A stretch of DNA of 64,000 nt from the NCBI GenBank assembly GCA_964596645.1, contig CAZQVB010000009.1:62001-126000 (forward strand). The letters are read 5' to 3'. A program made the translations under genes and the position numbers. Below are positions 50,599 through 59,237 of this stretch, piece after piece. Within the stretch, counting starts at the first letter, position 1. Each line of letters opens with the position of its first letter. The DNA is from CAVQEK01 sp964596645 (GTDB taxonomy: Bacteria; Bacteroidota; Bacteroidia; Cytophagales; Cyclobacteriaceae). The notes beneath the pieces are model-generated. The model had not been told where the DNA came from. It did not search any database and worked only from the letters and a program-made list of their open reading frames with translations.

Positions 50599-53500
50599 TT
50601 AGCTACCTATTCGCTTGAAATATTCCGTTACTTCCTTTTTATAATAAGGATTTAATTTTGGGGGAACCGTTTTCAAAAGTTCTATTTCTCGTTCCTTCAA
50701 TTTTATATATTCTTCAAAAGCCTTTGGAATGTTTCGTTGATAATCGGTGGGTCGGTCGCCTTCGCGTTCCTCGTCGAGCTCCCTTTCCCTGGCTGACTTT
50801 TCTGCTTGAAGCAAGCGGGTCACAATTTCTCTCTGGCGTTTGATCAATTGATCTGTCAACTGCTTATTTACGAGATCGATTTCAGATTGTTCCATTTGTT
50901 TGCGTATTTCCTCCAGCTTTCCAGATCCATTTTCTCCTTGGCCATCTTGTAACTGTTCTTCCAGCTGCTGTAGCATTTGACGCAGCCGCTCTTGCTCAGC
51001 AGCCATCTTAGCCAATTGCTCTGAAAGCTCCCGCCCCTGCTGACCGCTTTTTTTCAAATTTTGAATCTGCTCGCTTAACTGTTGTTGCAGTTCCGACATG
51101 CTTGGTGATGGCTGGCCTTTTTTGGGAGAACCCATGCCATTCATTGCCTGCATCATTTGCGTCATTACATCATCCAGCATAAGAGCCAGGTTGTTGATGG
51201 ACGTCATGGCATATTGTTGCTTACCTACTGCCTCGCCCTTTTTGCGCTCCTTAATGGCCTCTAGTGTTTCGCCCAAGTATTGGTTCATTTGATCTACTTC
51301 TCTTGTCACGAATGATTGAATCATGAAATTTCCTTTGGCTAAAGAAAGCAAGCTATCTTGGATCACCGCAGCGTCGTCTCTCAGGTCAAGCTGTTTTTCT
51401 GACAATTGTAGAAATCTTGGATCACTCTGATTCACTTCTTTAAATTCGTTCATTAGGGCTTCCTGACTAAAAGAAAGTTTGACAAGATGATCGAGTATGT
51501 CGCGCAACTGGCTCATATTCATCTCCATAGCCATACTTTCTGCGTTCATCTGCATCTGTTCCAGCTTTTGGGCAAGTGCGTTCATTTTTTCGGCTGCTTT
51601 CTGTTGGGCATCCGAAGCCTTCTTGCGATTATTACGATCGAGTTGCTCTTCAGCCTCTTTCTGATCCTCTTTTATCTGATCCTCGTCTTCTTTCGTGTCT
51701 GGAGAAGCATTTGGATTTTTTAACTCCTGGTTGAGTTCTTCTAGTTTTCGTATCTGTCGCGTGTCTTTTTCAAATTTCTCATTCACGCGTTGCTGCTGTT
51801 CACTGAGCTGCTCCGATGTTTGCTCTTTATCTTTTGATTTTTCAGATTGTTGCTCTTGTTCTTTCTGGGTCTCTTTAATATCGTCAATGGTTTGCTCTAA
51901 TTCAAAATCGAATTTCATGCGCTTATAGAGTTCCAAAGCCCTGTCGATTTCGTTTTCCAAAGACTGCTCTTTGCGGTTCATCTGCTTGAGCAAATCTTTA
52001 ATTTCATTTAAGTCTTTGTTTTCCTCTAAGAGTTTCTGAAGCTCCTCATACAATTTCTTAGTTTCTTCGTCTAGCAGCTCGTCCATCAGTTGTTGAAGGC
52101 GTTCTACTTTTTCCTTCATGCGCTCACTCTGCTCCTCATCGAAGCGAGATCGTTTCTCATTTTCATTTTCCAGTTGCTCACTGAGTTCTTTTAAGGCCTC
52201 ATCCAGCGCTTGCTTTTGCTCCAGTAGATGCTCAAGCTGCTTTTGATCTTGCCAGTTGAGCTCATGTTTGCCTTTGAGCTTATTTTCAAGCTCATCCAGA
52301 TTTTGCTTGAGGTCTTTGGCCTTTTCCAGACTTTTATTCATTTGGCGCTCCGTCTTTTGCGACGAAGCTGCAATGCTTTCTTTAATAGCCTGTCTATCGG
52401 GAACCTGAAAGCGGTAAGTCGCCGTACGAGAAGCCTTTCTGCCATGAAGAGCGTCATTATCACGCACCTGCAGGTAGTATTCAATGGTTTCACCCTTGTG
52501 TAGATTCAGCTTTTTCAGATCCCATGAATGATAGAAGCTCTGCTGTAGCTTTGATCGATCTATACCGATGGACGTACTTATATAAGGCGCTTCTGCCTGG
52601 CTGGAGGATATAGAGCGATAGAAGAGTTGTAAATCATACAGCCCGTGATCGTCTGAAATGTTTCCACCCAGCACAACCAGGTCAAAAAGTACCGTATCCT
52701 TAAATTGCTGTAGAGAAATAGCCGGATATTCGTCGGGTTGTACATCAATGGTGTACTGAATCAGATTCTTATTGCTGCCGTAAGGATTTTTTAGTCCGAC
52801 GGTGTAGTCTGTATGACTAAACAAGTGATTCTTTACCGTAAAACTTTGATTATCAGATTGTTGAGCTAGGAAGGTTGTGTCTTGTGTATCAAAATGTATC
52901 CAAAGATCATCTGCGGCAAGTGTCTGAAAAGTCCAGGTGATTTCCGTGCCTTCAGGTACGTCGAGATTGCCCACATTGTCCAATCTTTCCGAAGACCGGT
53001 TGAGGTAGCTGGGATAGGTAAGGGAAACCTGAAAATTTTTAATGTTCGGGCGACTGACCACATTGATGGTGTGGGAGGTGGAACGATAGCCCGCAGCTTC
53101 CAGATGAAATTCTGTATTGTGTTGAAGGTTTTTGAATAAGTAATTGAATTCATTGGCAGATTCGGCCCTTGTTTTATATCGCCGGTCGCCAACCACCAGG
53201 TATACATTTTCTGGCAGTGTATTACCTTCTACAGCAAGTGCTAATGAAAAGTCTTCATTTTTGTAGGCCAGCAATTGCTCTGTATCTACTATAAATTGAA
53301 ACGGAGCCTCTGGAGCAAACTGCTTATTAAACTGCACAATTCGCTGCGAGGGTGCCAAGATTGCTTCTGGAGAAAAGGCGCTCAACACTAATAATGCCAG
53401 CAATGGCAGCAGCAGGTATTTCAAATAGCGTTTGTTTCTGGAAATATCTATAGCCTGCCGAAAGTTGATGTTTCCAACATTATTGGCTTTCTGCGCAATG

Positions 53501-53874
53501 CTTGCGTAAATCAATGCATCGGATTGATGCAGTCGCTGAAGTTGTAGCAAGTTCAGTAGGCGGTCTTGCACCTGCGGAAAAAAACCACCGATCTGTTTTG
53601 CCGCTTCTTCATCGGATAGCTGTCGGCTTTTCCATATCAGCTTGATAAAATACCTGCCGATCCATTTGTAAAAAACAATGGCACAAAGGGCCAGGTAGCC
53701 AAAAAAGAGCAATATCCTAACCGCGGGGGGAGTGTAAAGCTGATGCTCGAGAAGTACAAAAAATAAAAAAGCCGCGATAAGAATGGACAGCCCATATATG
53801 AATCCCTTAATGATAAGATTCATATAATACTTGCGCTTATATTCTATAAGTTTTTGCTGTATCCCTTTCGCCAC
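50599..53874 (-). CDS. DUF4175 large membrane-anchored coiled-coil protein
   Basis: 1091 residues. Two N-terminal membrane helices (about 20-65) and a third near 148-168 (LLLPLLALLVLSAF) are followed by beta-rich domains (about 180-480). A very long coiled coil (about 490-1050) rich in Glu, Gln and Lys follows, for example KAKDLKQNLDELENKLKGKHELNWQDQKQLEHLL. The start MAKGIQQKLIEYKRKYYMNLIIKGF and ISSSQ...YRFQVPDRQAIKESIAASSQ are typical of DUF4175. Likely an envelope-spanning structural protein; role unknown. Same strand as the neighbouring genes. Confidence 0.9.
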   Translation of the reverse strand: MAKGIQQKLIEYKRKYYMNLIIKGFIYGLSILIAAFLFFVLLEHQLYTPPAVRILLFFGYLALCAIVFYKWIGRYFIKLIWKSRQLSDEEAAKQIGGFFPQVQDRLLNLLQLQRLHQSDALIYASIAQKANNVGNINFRQAIDISRNKRYLKYLLLPLLALLVLSAFSPEAILAPSQRIVQFNKQFAPEAPFQFIVDTEQLLAYKNEDFSLALAVEGNTLPENVYLVVGDRRYKTRAESANEFNYLFKNLQHNTEFHLEAAGYRSTSHTINVVSRPNIKNFQVSLTYPSYLNRSSERLDNVGNLDVPEGTEITWTFQTLAADDLWIHFDTQDTTFLAQQSDNQSFTVKNHLFSHTDYTVGLKNPYGSNKNLIQYTIDVQPDEYPAISLQQFKDTVLFDLVVLGGNISDDHGLYDLQLFYRSISSSQAEAPYISTSIGIDRSKLQQSFYHSWDLKKLNLHKGETIEYYLQVRDNDALHGRKASRTATYRFQVPDRQAIKESIAASSQKTERQMNKSLEKAKDLKQNLDELENKLKGKHELNWQDQKQLEHLLEQKQALDEALKELSEQLENENEKRSRFDEEQSERMKEKVERLQQLMDELLDEETKKLYEELQKLLEENKDLNEIKDLLKQMNRKEQSLENEIDRALELYKRMKFDFELEQTIDDIKETQKEQEQQSEKSKDKEQTSEQLSEQQQRVNEKFEKDTRQIRKLEELNQELKNPNASPDTKEDEDQIKEDQKEAEEQLDRNNRKKASDAQQKAAEKMNALAQKLEQMQMNAESMAMEMNMSQLRDILDHLVKLSFSQEALMNEFKEVNQSDPRFLQLSEKQLDLRDDAAVIQDSLLSLAKGNFMIQSFVTREVDQMNQYLGETLEAIKERKKGEAVGKQQYAMTSINNLALMLDDVMTQMMQAMNGMGSPKKGQPSPSMSELQQQLSEQIQNLKKSGQQGRELSEQLAKMAAEQERLRQMLQQLEEQLQDGQGENGSGKLEEIRKQMEQSEIDLVNKQLTDQLIKRQREIVTRLLQAEKSARERELDEEREGDRPTDYQRNIPKAFEEYIKLKEREIELLKTVPPKLNPYYKKEVTEYFKRIGS

Positions 53875-53883
53875 AGTCGAGTG

Positions 53884-55647
53884 CTACTTTATTGCCTCTT
53901 GAAAATATACGCTGCTTAAGTCCCTGTATTGCATGGGGTTATTCGGAAAATTCTTTACGTAAGACTGTATTAGCCTATAGCCTTCATCATACCAAAGCAC
54001 GATGATAGGCGCATCACGCATCAGCAAATTTTCGGCCTGCTTAAAGATGTCGTTTGCCTCCTCAATCGATCGGGCCGACAATGCCTTTTTATACAGGTTA
54101 TCAAAATCATGATTGATATAACGAGCTACATTCGGATAAGATATCTCCCTGAAAGAAGCAGGCACATCTTTACTATAAAAGAGCCAAAGAAAATTTTCCG
54201 GACTGGGAAAATCAGCTACCCAACCTGCCCTCAGCATGCTGTATTCGCCCTTATAGCTTCGCTCAAGCAACTGCGCGAAGGGTAATACCACCAGTTCTAC
54301 ATCAATGTTCAAATGATCTTTCAGCTGCTTCTGTATTTCTACCGCCACATTACTGTGCCTCTCCCCTTCGGAGTTGAGCAGGAATTGAAGTTCAGGAAAG
54401 CCTGAACCATTGGGAAACCCCGCCCTGGCCAGGAAATATCTGGCCGAATCGATGTTCAGTTGGTAGCCTCTGATGTTCTGGATGTCGTAATTGTTGAACA
54501 CAGGTGGGGTAATGCCATGAATGCCGGCGGCAAATCCTTCTCCGTTCAGCACAAAATCGAGAATTTTTACCCGGTCGATGGCATAATTGAAGGCTTTGCG
54601 CACCAGTACATCTTTGAACACCCCGCTTTGGTTGTTCAGCGAGAGAAACTGAGTCATCATTTCTGGCGAACGCTGCAACTGAAACTGACTATATTCCCCG
54701 TTGGAGCCCGGCATGGTTTCTTCCAATATCTCGATGATATACTCGGTCGGAAGCCGGTATATCATATCCAGATTTCCCTTCTTGAACTCAAACAGCTCCG
54801 TTTTTTTGTCTTTAATGAACTGGATGCTCACGGCATCCAGGTAGGGAAGCTGATTGCCCAGCTCGTCCTGTGCGTGGTAGGCGTTGTTTCTTTTCAGCAC
54901 TATGGAGATGTCTTCATCTACGTCTTTAGCGGCATCCAGTGTAAAGGGCCCTGTACCTACAGCATGTATGCGCATATCGATGCCGTAATGCTGCTCTGCT
55001 TCTTTAGGATAGATAAAACAGGCGGGCCGGGCGAGATTCACGGTAAACAAGGCATTGGGCTCAGTAAGCGTAATACGAATAGTATATTTATCGACTACTT
55101 CAATACCCTCAATGTCGAAATTTGGCTCAGTGCCACTATTGGTGGCTTCGTAGTACGTGTCGGCCCCCTTTATCAAACCTTGAATGACAGAGAAATTCTG
55201 ATTGTTCAGGTGTTTGGTGGCAAGGCGCGTGAAACAATATTGGACATCTTCTGCCATCATTTCCCTGCCTTTGCCATCGGGAAAGCAGGGATTGTCATGA
55301 AATAAAACTCCCCGCTTCAAATGAAAGGTGTACTGGGTGCCCGATTCATCTACCGAGTAGTCATCGACCAAGCCGTTGACGACATTCAGCGTTTGGTCAT
55401 TAAACTTGAAAAGACCCTCATAGATTTGAGAAGCCACACGATAGCTGTAGGCGTCTGTAATGTTGTGGGGAAATAGATTTTTGATATACTCAGATTCATT
55501 GATGCGCAACACACCACCGTAGTTGCGATCGCCGGCGGCCTGTCTCAGAGCATTGTTCTGTTCATTGGCCGACTCTGGCCCCCCGCAAGAAATTACCACT
55601 GCCGCACAAAAAAAACAGAGCAGACAACGCAGAAAATTTGTCATCAT
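53884..55647 (-). CDS. ABC-type oligopeptide/dipeptide-binding lipoprotein
   Basis: 587 residues. Lipoprotein signal LLCFFCAAVVISC (Cys21). SBP_bac_5 fold: NYGGVLRINESEYIKNLFPHNITDAYSYRVASQIYEGLFKF, YTFHLKRGVLFHDNPCFPDGKGREMMAEDVQYCFTRL and VRKAFNYAIDRVKILDFVLNGEG. It would deliver peptides or similar ligands to an ABC permease, but no opp/dpp permease or ATPase is adjacent. Lies 9 bases before the DUF4175 gene. Confidence 0.9.
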   Translation of the reverse strand: MMTNFLRCLLCFFCAAVVISCGGPESANEQNNALRQAAGDRNYGGVLRINESEYIKNLFPHNITDAYSYRVASQIYEGLFKFNDQTLNVVNGLVDDYSVDESGTQYTFHLKRGVLFHDNPCFPDGKGREMMAEDVQYCFTRLATKHLNNQNFSVIQGLIKGADTYYEATNSGTEPNFDIEGIEVVDKYTIRITLTEPNALFTVNLARPACFIYPKEAEQHYGIDMRIHAVGTGPFTLDAAKDVDEDISIVLKRNNAYHAQDELGNQLPYLDAVSIQFIKDKKTELFEFKKGNLDMIYRLPTEYIIEILEETMPGSNGEYSQFQLQRSPEMMTQFLSLNNQSGVFKDVLVRKAFNYAIDRVKILDFVLNGEGFAAGIHGITPPVFNNYDIQNIRGYQLNIDSARYFLARAGFPNGSGFPELQFLLNSEGERHSNVAVEIQKQLKDHLNIDVELVVLPFAQLLERSYKGEYSMLRAGWVADFPSPENFLWLFYSKDVPASFREISYPNVARYINHDFDNLYKKALSARSIEEANDIFKQAENLLMRDAPIIVLWYDEGYRLIQSYVKNFPNNPMQYRDLSSVYFQEAIK

Positions 55648-55699
55648 GAAATCGGAAAATAGTGCCTAAATTGAGCAAATGGTAAATATAATTGTTATT

Positions 55700-56458
55700 T
55701 CACTCAATTTCTAATCGCACGGGGCAGTGGTCGGAATGCAGCACATCGGCGAGTATGGCGGTAGAGCGCAATCGCGATTTCATAGGCGTTGAGGCCAAAA
55801 GATAATCAATGCGCCAGCCCAGATTTCTTTCGCGGGCGCCTGCTCTATAGCTCCACCAGGTGTAGCGATGTGGGGAAGGATCGAAGTGGCGATAGGTATC
55901 TATAAAACCGGAGGTTATAAATTCGGTAAGCCATACACGCTCCTCTGGCAGAAAGCCCGAAGAGTTTTTGTTGGAGACGGGATTGTGAATGTCTATCGGT
56001 TGATGGCAGATGTTATAGTCTCCACATATGATCAGGTTGGGCTGCTCCAGCTTGAGTTTTTCAACGTATTGTTGAAAATATTGAAGCCACACCATCTTAA
56101 AATCTTGCCTGACGTCGCCTGTAGTGCCTGAGGGTATGTATACGTTGATGAGTGAAAAATCTTCAAAATCATGTCGCATCACCCGCCCTTCTTCATCGCA
56201 ATGACCCATACCGACCTGGGTTTGCAGAGGCTTCTTTTTAGTAAACGTGGCCAGACCGCTGTATCCTTTTTTCAGGGCAGCGTGCCAGTATACATCATAT
56301 CCCAACGCTTCGTACTCTTCCAAATCTACCTGCTCCCTATTGGCCTTTACTTCCTGCAGGCACACTATATCAGCATTTTCCTGCTTCATCCATTGCAGCA
56401 GCCCTTTTTTGCTTGCCGCTCTTATGCCATTCACATTGTAGCTTATTATCTTCAACAT
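55700..56458 (-). CDS. xth: exodeoxyribonuclease III (AP endonuclease)
   Basis: 252 residues from the ATG at 56458. MLKIISYNVNGIRAASKKGLLQWM, DIVCLQEVKA with catalytic Glu, LINVYIPSGT, CGDYNICHQPIDIHNP and the C-terminal HSDHCPVRLEI give the full EEP nuclease active site. It cuts DNA at abasic sites and degrades 3' ends. The open frame upstream to 56542 lacks similarity; the ATG is 1 base after the stop (TAA) of the upstream small gene. Confidence 0.95.
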   Translation of the reverse strand: MLKIISYNVNGIRAASKKGLLQWMKQENADIVCLQEVKANREQVDLEEYEALGYDVYWHAALKKGYSGLATFTKKKPLQTQVGMGHCDEEGRVMRHDFEDFSLINVYIPSGTTGDVRQDFKMVWLQYFQQYVEKLKLEQPNLIICGDYNICHQPIDIHNPVSNKNSSGFLPEERVWLTEFITSGFIDTYRHFDPSPHRYTWWSYRAGARERNLGWRIDYLLASTPMKSRLRSTAILADVLHSDHCPVRLEIE

Positions 56459-56459
56459 G

Positions 56460-56822
56460 TTACTGATCATTGATAGATACTTCAGTGTCAAAATACTCCA
56501 ACACGTGCATTTTAAGCAGCTTTTCCTGCTCCAGCAGATCAAAGTGTGGTAGCTTTTTCACCAGTTTCCAATGGGGCCATCCGTGCTCATCAATGCCCTC
56601 TAATACGTAGAAGCCCGACAGGCTAAGCACTTTACATACGGCTATATGCATCAAATCCTGCTTTTGTTCTTTGGTAAATTGCCGTCGGCCCATGCCCAGC
56701 TCCTGCACTCCAATGAGAAAGAGCACACTCTTTAGGTCGGCTGGCTTTTTGCCAAACATCGCTGCCAGCTTGTCCATGAGGCGATCCCAGTCGCGCTCCA
56801 GCTCTAAATCCTTTTTTAACAT
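56460..56822 (-). CDS. small conserved cytosolic protein, function unknown
   Basis: 120 residues: MLKKDLELERDWDRLMDKLAAMFGKKPADLKSVLFLIGVQELGMGRRQFTKEQKQDLMHIAVCKVL followed by GFYVLEGIDEHGWPHWKLVKKLP. Mostly helical, no signal peptide, likely conserved in Cytophagales from the pattern, but no named family comes to mind. Its stop is one base from the xth start, so the two are probably cotranslated. Divergent from comF. Confidence 0.8.
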   Translation of the reverse strand: MLKKDLELERDWDRLMDKLAAMFGKKPADLKSVLFLIGVQELGMGRRQFTKEQKQDLMHIAVCKVLSLSGFYVLEGIDEHGWPHWKLVKKLPHFDLLEQEKLLKMHVLEYFDTEVSINDQ

Positions 56823-56911
56823 GTCGCTCTCTTTTGCCAGATCAAGTATAAAACGTAAATTCTGATAATTCTAAAATCTTAATGTTCTTTCCGAACGAAG
56901 CCCCTTCATAT

Positions 56912-57589
56912 ATGCTACGTGATTTGGTCAATTTGTTCTTTCCGGATGTATGCAGGGTTTGCCGGGGAGGGCTCGTGAGAAATGAGGCCATAATCTGTAC
57001 CCTTTGCCGGGAAGCGCTGCCCATTGTTCCATACGCACACGGTGCAAGCGATTTGCATCGACGGCTGTTAGGCAGGGTCAATTACGGCTTTGCTTATTCG
57101 TACCTCTACTTTCAAAAGCACGGCATCACACAGCAGGTTTTGCACAATATTAAATACAGAAACTGCCCCGAATTGGGCGTATTGATTGGTCAGTGGTACG
57201 GGGGCAAAATCAAGGCTTTGGCGTATGAGCAGGGCGTGTCACTCATATTGCCGGTGCCTCTGCACATACGCAAGCAGAAGGTACGGGGTTACAATCAAAG
57301 TGCGGCATTTGCCCGCGGCATATCAAAAACCACCGGTATAGCCAGTGTAGAAAATATATTGAAACGTACCATCTATGGTGAGAGCCAAACGCAAAAATCT
57401 CGTATGGAGCGCTGGCAAAATGTGGAAAGAGCATTTCAAGTGGCAGACGCTTCCAGAATAAAAGACCAGCACATTTTACTGGTGGATGACGTAATCACTA
57501 CCGGAGCCACCATAGAGGCCTGTGTGCTCTTGCTCCAAAGTGCAGGCGCTCGTCAAATCAGCATTGGTTCAATAGCGGTTGCCCTATAG
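56912..57589 (+). CDS. ComF-family phosphoribosyltransferase-like protein
   Basis: 225 residues from the ATG at 56912 (an upstream ATG at 56882 gives 235). Zinc-type Cys pairs CRVCRGG and CTLCRE (about 15-34), then a PRTase domain with ILPVPLHIRKQKVRGYNQSAAFARG, the PRPP-binding loop HILLVDDVITTGATIEAC and AGARQISIGSIAVAL. ComF homologues act in DNA uptake/competence or recombination; role in this phylum is uncertain. Monocistronic and divergent from the small gene and xth. Confidence 0.9.
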   Translation: MLRDLVNLFFPDVCRVCRGGLVRNEAIICTLCREALPIVPYAHGASDLHRRLLGRVNYGFAYSYLYFQKHGITQQVLHNIKYRNCPELGVLIGQWYGGKIKALAYEQGVSLILPVPLHIRKQKVRGYNQSAAFARGISKTTGIASVENILKRTIYGESQTQKSRMERWQNVERAFQVADASRIKDQHILLVDDVITTGATIEACVLLLQSAGARQISIGSIAVAL

Positions 57590-57727
57590 GTTAATCAAAA
57601 TTGCTTTCAGCCGGGATAGTTCCTGTTGTATTCTTTCTTTTGCATCCTTTGTTCTCCGCATACACCTAATACGATATTCAGCGCTTGAATCAGGAAATTA
57701 TTTGGTGCTCGCATGGCCGCCGAATTC

Positions 57728-57766
57728 AAAAAAAAAGAGCTGCTTCCTGGCAGGAAACAGCTCTTT
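57728..57766 (-). terminator. intrinsic terminator after gldJ
   Basis: Minus strand: AAAGAGCTG ... CAGCTCTTT (57766-57734, with additional TTCCTG/CAGGAA pairing inside), then a run of T to 57728. A long strong hairpin 21 bases beyond the gldJ stop. Confidence 0.8.
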
Positions 57767-57786
57767 GCTGATGCGTTTACAAATTG

Positions 57787-59043
57787 TTAATAATTCGATC
57801 CTGCTCTGATCATGGCACAACGGAAGCCAACCATGGCAGTTGCCGAATCCTGATCCATGTAGCGGCGGGTACCTGGCGACAGCCAGTATGCCACATCGGC
57901 CCACGATCCGCCTTTGAATACACGCGACCTGTCGGAGATCAGCGAGTTGCTGTTGCGATAGTCGTAGTCGTCGGCGGGGTCATCAATGTTAGGGTTGGTA
58001 AGCGTGCGGCCGCGAAGGTCATCGGTGTTTCTGCGCACAGGGTTCAGGTCATGCATATCTTGAAAAGACAGCGGACGGTATACATCGAAGACCCACTCGT
58101 TTACATTGCCGGCCATGTTATACAAGCCAAAGTCGTTTGGCGGGTTGTCATACACATAGGCGGTGATCATGGCGCCGTCGTTCAGCTTACCGGCTATACC
58201 GGCATAGTCGCCTCTGCCACGCTTGAAGTTGGCCATATAATTACCCATTTTCTTTCCGTAAGGATTGCGCAGCGAGTGGCCATCCCATGGGTACAATCTT
58301 TTGTGCGTCTGATTTTCATCCAGCCACTGTGTGCCTACCAGCGCTTGTGCGGCATATTCCCACTCTGCTTCTGATGGCAACCGGTAGTCGGGCAGTACTA
58401 CTCCCGACTCCAGCGGTATGCGACCACCTGTAGATTCTGCAGGAATTTCTTCCAAACCGGCGTCTTCCGCAAGTTTCAGGTTCACCACGGCAGTTCTCCA
58501 GGCGCAGTAGTCAACAGCTTGTCGCCAGCTTACCCCTACCACAGGAAAGTAGCGGAAGCCAGGATAGCGCAGGTAGTGGTCAACATAGGCGTCGTTGTAT
58601 GCCAGGTCGCGTGCCCATACGGTGGTATCGGGCAGGGCGCTTTCATAAAATTCGCGCGAAGAGTCGAGCTTCACATAGTAGAGATATTCCAGCCAGTGAA
58701 TATTCGCCACCTCGGTTTCGTCCATATAAAAAGACGCCACAGTGACAGTACGCTCAATGTTGTCGCGTGTGTTGTAAATATCTTCTTCGTAAGAGCCCAA
58801 CACGGTACGCCCTCCTTCTATAAATACAAGGTTTGGTCCTTCGGGTTGGCCTCGAAAATCATTGACTTGAAAGCCTTCATCGGCATTGTATTCCAGGCCG
58901 GTGGCGGTACTCAATTGGCCCGGATTTTCTGCTGTCGGATTGCTGCCCGACTTACAGGAAAAGAGGAATGCGCCGAGGGCAGCAATGAGCAAAAAGCCCG
59001 GAACGCGATTGGTGAAATTTTTCATAACCTGTTTCATTAACAT
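57787..59043 (-). CDS. gldJ: gliding motility/T9SS-associated lipoprotein GldJ
   Basis: 418 residues. Lipoprotein signal with Cys30 (AALGAFLFSC; internal ATG at 59025 would put it at 24). The whole mature part is a formylglycine-generating-enzyme-like (FGE-sulfatase) domain: VFIEGGRTVLGS, SFYMDETEVANIHWLEYLYYVK, PVVGVSWRQAVDYCAWR, RLPSEAEWEYAAQAL, MAGNVNEWVFDVY, FKGGSWADVAYWL. Start of the mature domain and DETEVANIHWLEYL match GldJ rather than GldK. GldJ is needed for gliding and T9SS function. Not in an operon; terminator downstream. Confidence 0.85.
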   Translation of the reverse strand: MLMKQVMKNFTNRVPGFLLIAALGAFLFSCKSGSNPTAENPGQLSTATGLEYNADEGFQVNDFRGQPEGPNLVFIEGGRTVLGSYEEDIYNTRDNIERTVTVASFYMDETEVANIHWLEYLYYVKLDSSREFYESALPDTTVWARDLAYNDAYVDHYLRYPGFRYFPVVGVSWRQAVDYCAWRTAVVNLKLAEDAGLEEIPAESTGGRIPLESGVVLPDYRLPSEAEWEYAAQALVGTQWLDENQTHKRLYPWDGHSLRNPYGKKMGNYMANFKRGRGDYAGIAGKLNDGAMITAYVYDNPPNDFGLYNMAGNVNEWVFDVYRPLSFQDMHDLNPVRRNTDDLRGRTLTNPNIDDPADDYDYRNSNSLISDRSRVFKGGSWADVAYWLSPGTRRYMDQDSATAMVGFRCAMIRAGSNY

Positions 59044-59237
59044 TTAACGACTGCTCTGATTTACGCTTTAAAAAGAACTAAGAAACGCTTTAACACGACA
59101 CACAAATTCATTTAGAATGGGCAAGTACTCCATAAAACACAACACTATAAAGGAAATGTACTATGAAATATTACATTCGTTACGTTTGCCCGTATCCATC
59201 ACCATTGAAGTATAATTAGAATTCTCAGCCCCTCTCT

